DNA of 64,000 bases from Pseudomonas putida. GTDB taxonomy: Bacteria; Pseudomonadota; Gammaproteobacteria; Pseudomonadales; Pseudomonadaceae. Positions 63,583 through 64,000 of the stretch are shown here, in pieces (within the stretch, counting starts at the first letter, position 1; each line of letters starts with the position of its first letter). Location of the stretch: positions 1,922,001 to 1,986,000 of the forward strand of contig NZ_CP029693.1 in assembly GCF_003228315.1 (NCBI RefSeq), given 5' to 3'. The translations under genes were made by a program, and so were the position numbers. Under the pieces are notes generated by a model. It was not told the origin of the DNA and made no database searches. It saw nothing but the letters and a program-made list of their open reading frames with translations.

Positions 63583-64000
63583 CTACCCTTTATCCGCCTT
63601 GCCCGCCGCCGCCGCGAACTTCGCCAGGCGCACGTCCAGATGCCGTGGCCGGCGCCCATGATCCTCGGCGCGTTCCTTGCGGCGGATGGCATTGCGCACC
63701 ATCAACGAGCCGAGGTAGCGAATCGGTTCCGGCGGGAAAAAGCCCAGCGGCCCGTTCACCAATGGCGAACGGGTCCACGGGTTGTCCAGGCCCTGAACCA
63801 TCGACGCCAGAATCTGCCCGCCCATGTGGCACGGCCCGACGCCGCTGCCCGAGTAGCCAAAACCGTAAAACACGTTGCCGCTGGCACTCATCTGGCCGAA
63901 GAACGGCAGCCCCGTGACCGATCGATCGGACGGTCCGTTCCAGGTCGCCTCGATCTTGACGTCGGCAAAGGCCGGGAAGAAATCCGTCAGGCTGTTGCGC
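63583..64000 (-). CDS. FAD-dependent oxidoreductase, C-terminal fragment (5' end beyond window)
   Basis: The final 139 readable residues of a DAO-family flavoprotein; the start lies past the right edge. Recognisable segments are IEATWNGPSDRSVTGLPFFG and FYGFGYSGSGVGPCHMGGQI, the flavin-site C-terminal loop of amine or amino-acid oxidases of the PuuB type. It is convergent with the VgrG-like gene. The substrate is not determined. Confidence 0.8.
   Translation of the reverse strand, partial: RNSLTDFFPAFADVKIEATWNGPSDRSVTGLPFFGQMSASGNVFYGFGYSGSGVGPCHMGGQILASMVQGLDNPWTRSPLVNGPLGFFPPEPIRYLGSLMVRNAIRRKERAEDHGRRPRHLDVRLAKFAAAAGKADKG

Overview
The window is a high-GC chromosomal stretch from a fluorescent-type Pseudomonas (P. 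fluorescens group, species not resolved). Three things point there. The gaps hold 16 loci of the repetitive extragenic palindrome built on TGTAGGAGCGAGCCTGCTCGCGAT. The gene families and local orders are pseudomonad (cysS-glnS-ppiB-lpxH, tamA-tamB, liuR-mvaB and liuABCD). Two Pseudomonas small RNAs can be read directly, a CrcZ/CrcY-type RNA and a PrrF-type RNA. I saw no tRNA, rRNA, CRISPR array, IS element or intact prophage.

Layout. 1-5.8 kb: a sugar/polyol ABC importer of the GlpSTPQV type (two ATPases, two permeases, DUF2160 protein, binding protein running off the left edge). It faces a sigma-54 activator gene (6.1-7.9 kb), with a good -24/-12 promoter and six TGAACA repeats between them. 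8-12.7 kb: housekeeping genes cysS, glnS, ppiB, lpxH. 12.8-17.7 kb: a MarR-controlled EmrAB/NodT-type tripartite efflux operon with two perfect palindromic operators, one inside the promoter spacer. 17.9-23.3 kb: tamB and tamA. 23.3-29 kb: GNAT acetyltransferase, exonuclease III, a PstS-OmpA fusion, and an ACAD10/11-like acyl-CoA dehydrogenase facing a LysR regulator.

29.2-39 kb is the leucine/isovalerate catabolic region. It holds liuR, mvaB (liuE), a CrcY-like sRNA with its own sigma-54 promoter, an acyl-CoA synthetase, and liuA-liuB-liuC-liuD. Near-identical 16-bp palindromes before liuR and in the synthetase/liuA gap are probable LiuR operators. 39-40.6 kb: a PrtR-like repressor whose peptidase serine is replaced by alanine, a DUF3077-type protein and a Fur-boxed PrrF sRNA. 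40.6-45.4 kb: a GntR regulator, a polar amino-acid-type ABC importer and a gamma-glutamyltransferase in one direction, suggesting uptake and cytoplasmic hydrolysis of a gamma-glutamyl compound.

45.7-51.5 kb: an M14 carboxypeptidase, a lower-GC secreted metalloprotease lipoprotein, and a divergent unit of catalase-like peroxidase plus cytochrome b561 against an ECF sigma/anti-sigma pair. The two sides of that unit carry mirror-image copies of the same promoter. 51.6-58.2 kb: a complete Csu-type chaperone-usher pilus operon (four pilin-like SCPU proteins, chaperone, usher, tip adhesin). 58.5-64 kb: zapE, a leucine-rich-repeat protein kinase, a YebC-family regulator, a short orphan VgrG-like protein, and the C-terminus of an FAD oxidoreductase cut by the right edge.

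The strongest items for follow-up are the complementary degenerate ATPase pair, the peptidase-dead PrtR-like repressor, the mirrored ECF promoters, the CrcY-like sRNA embedded in the leucine pathway, and the two-operator MarR promoter.
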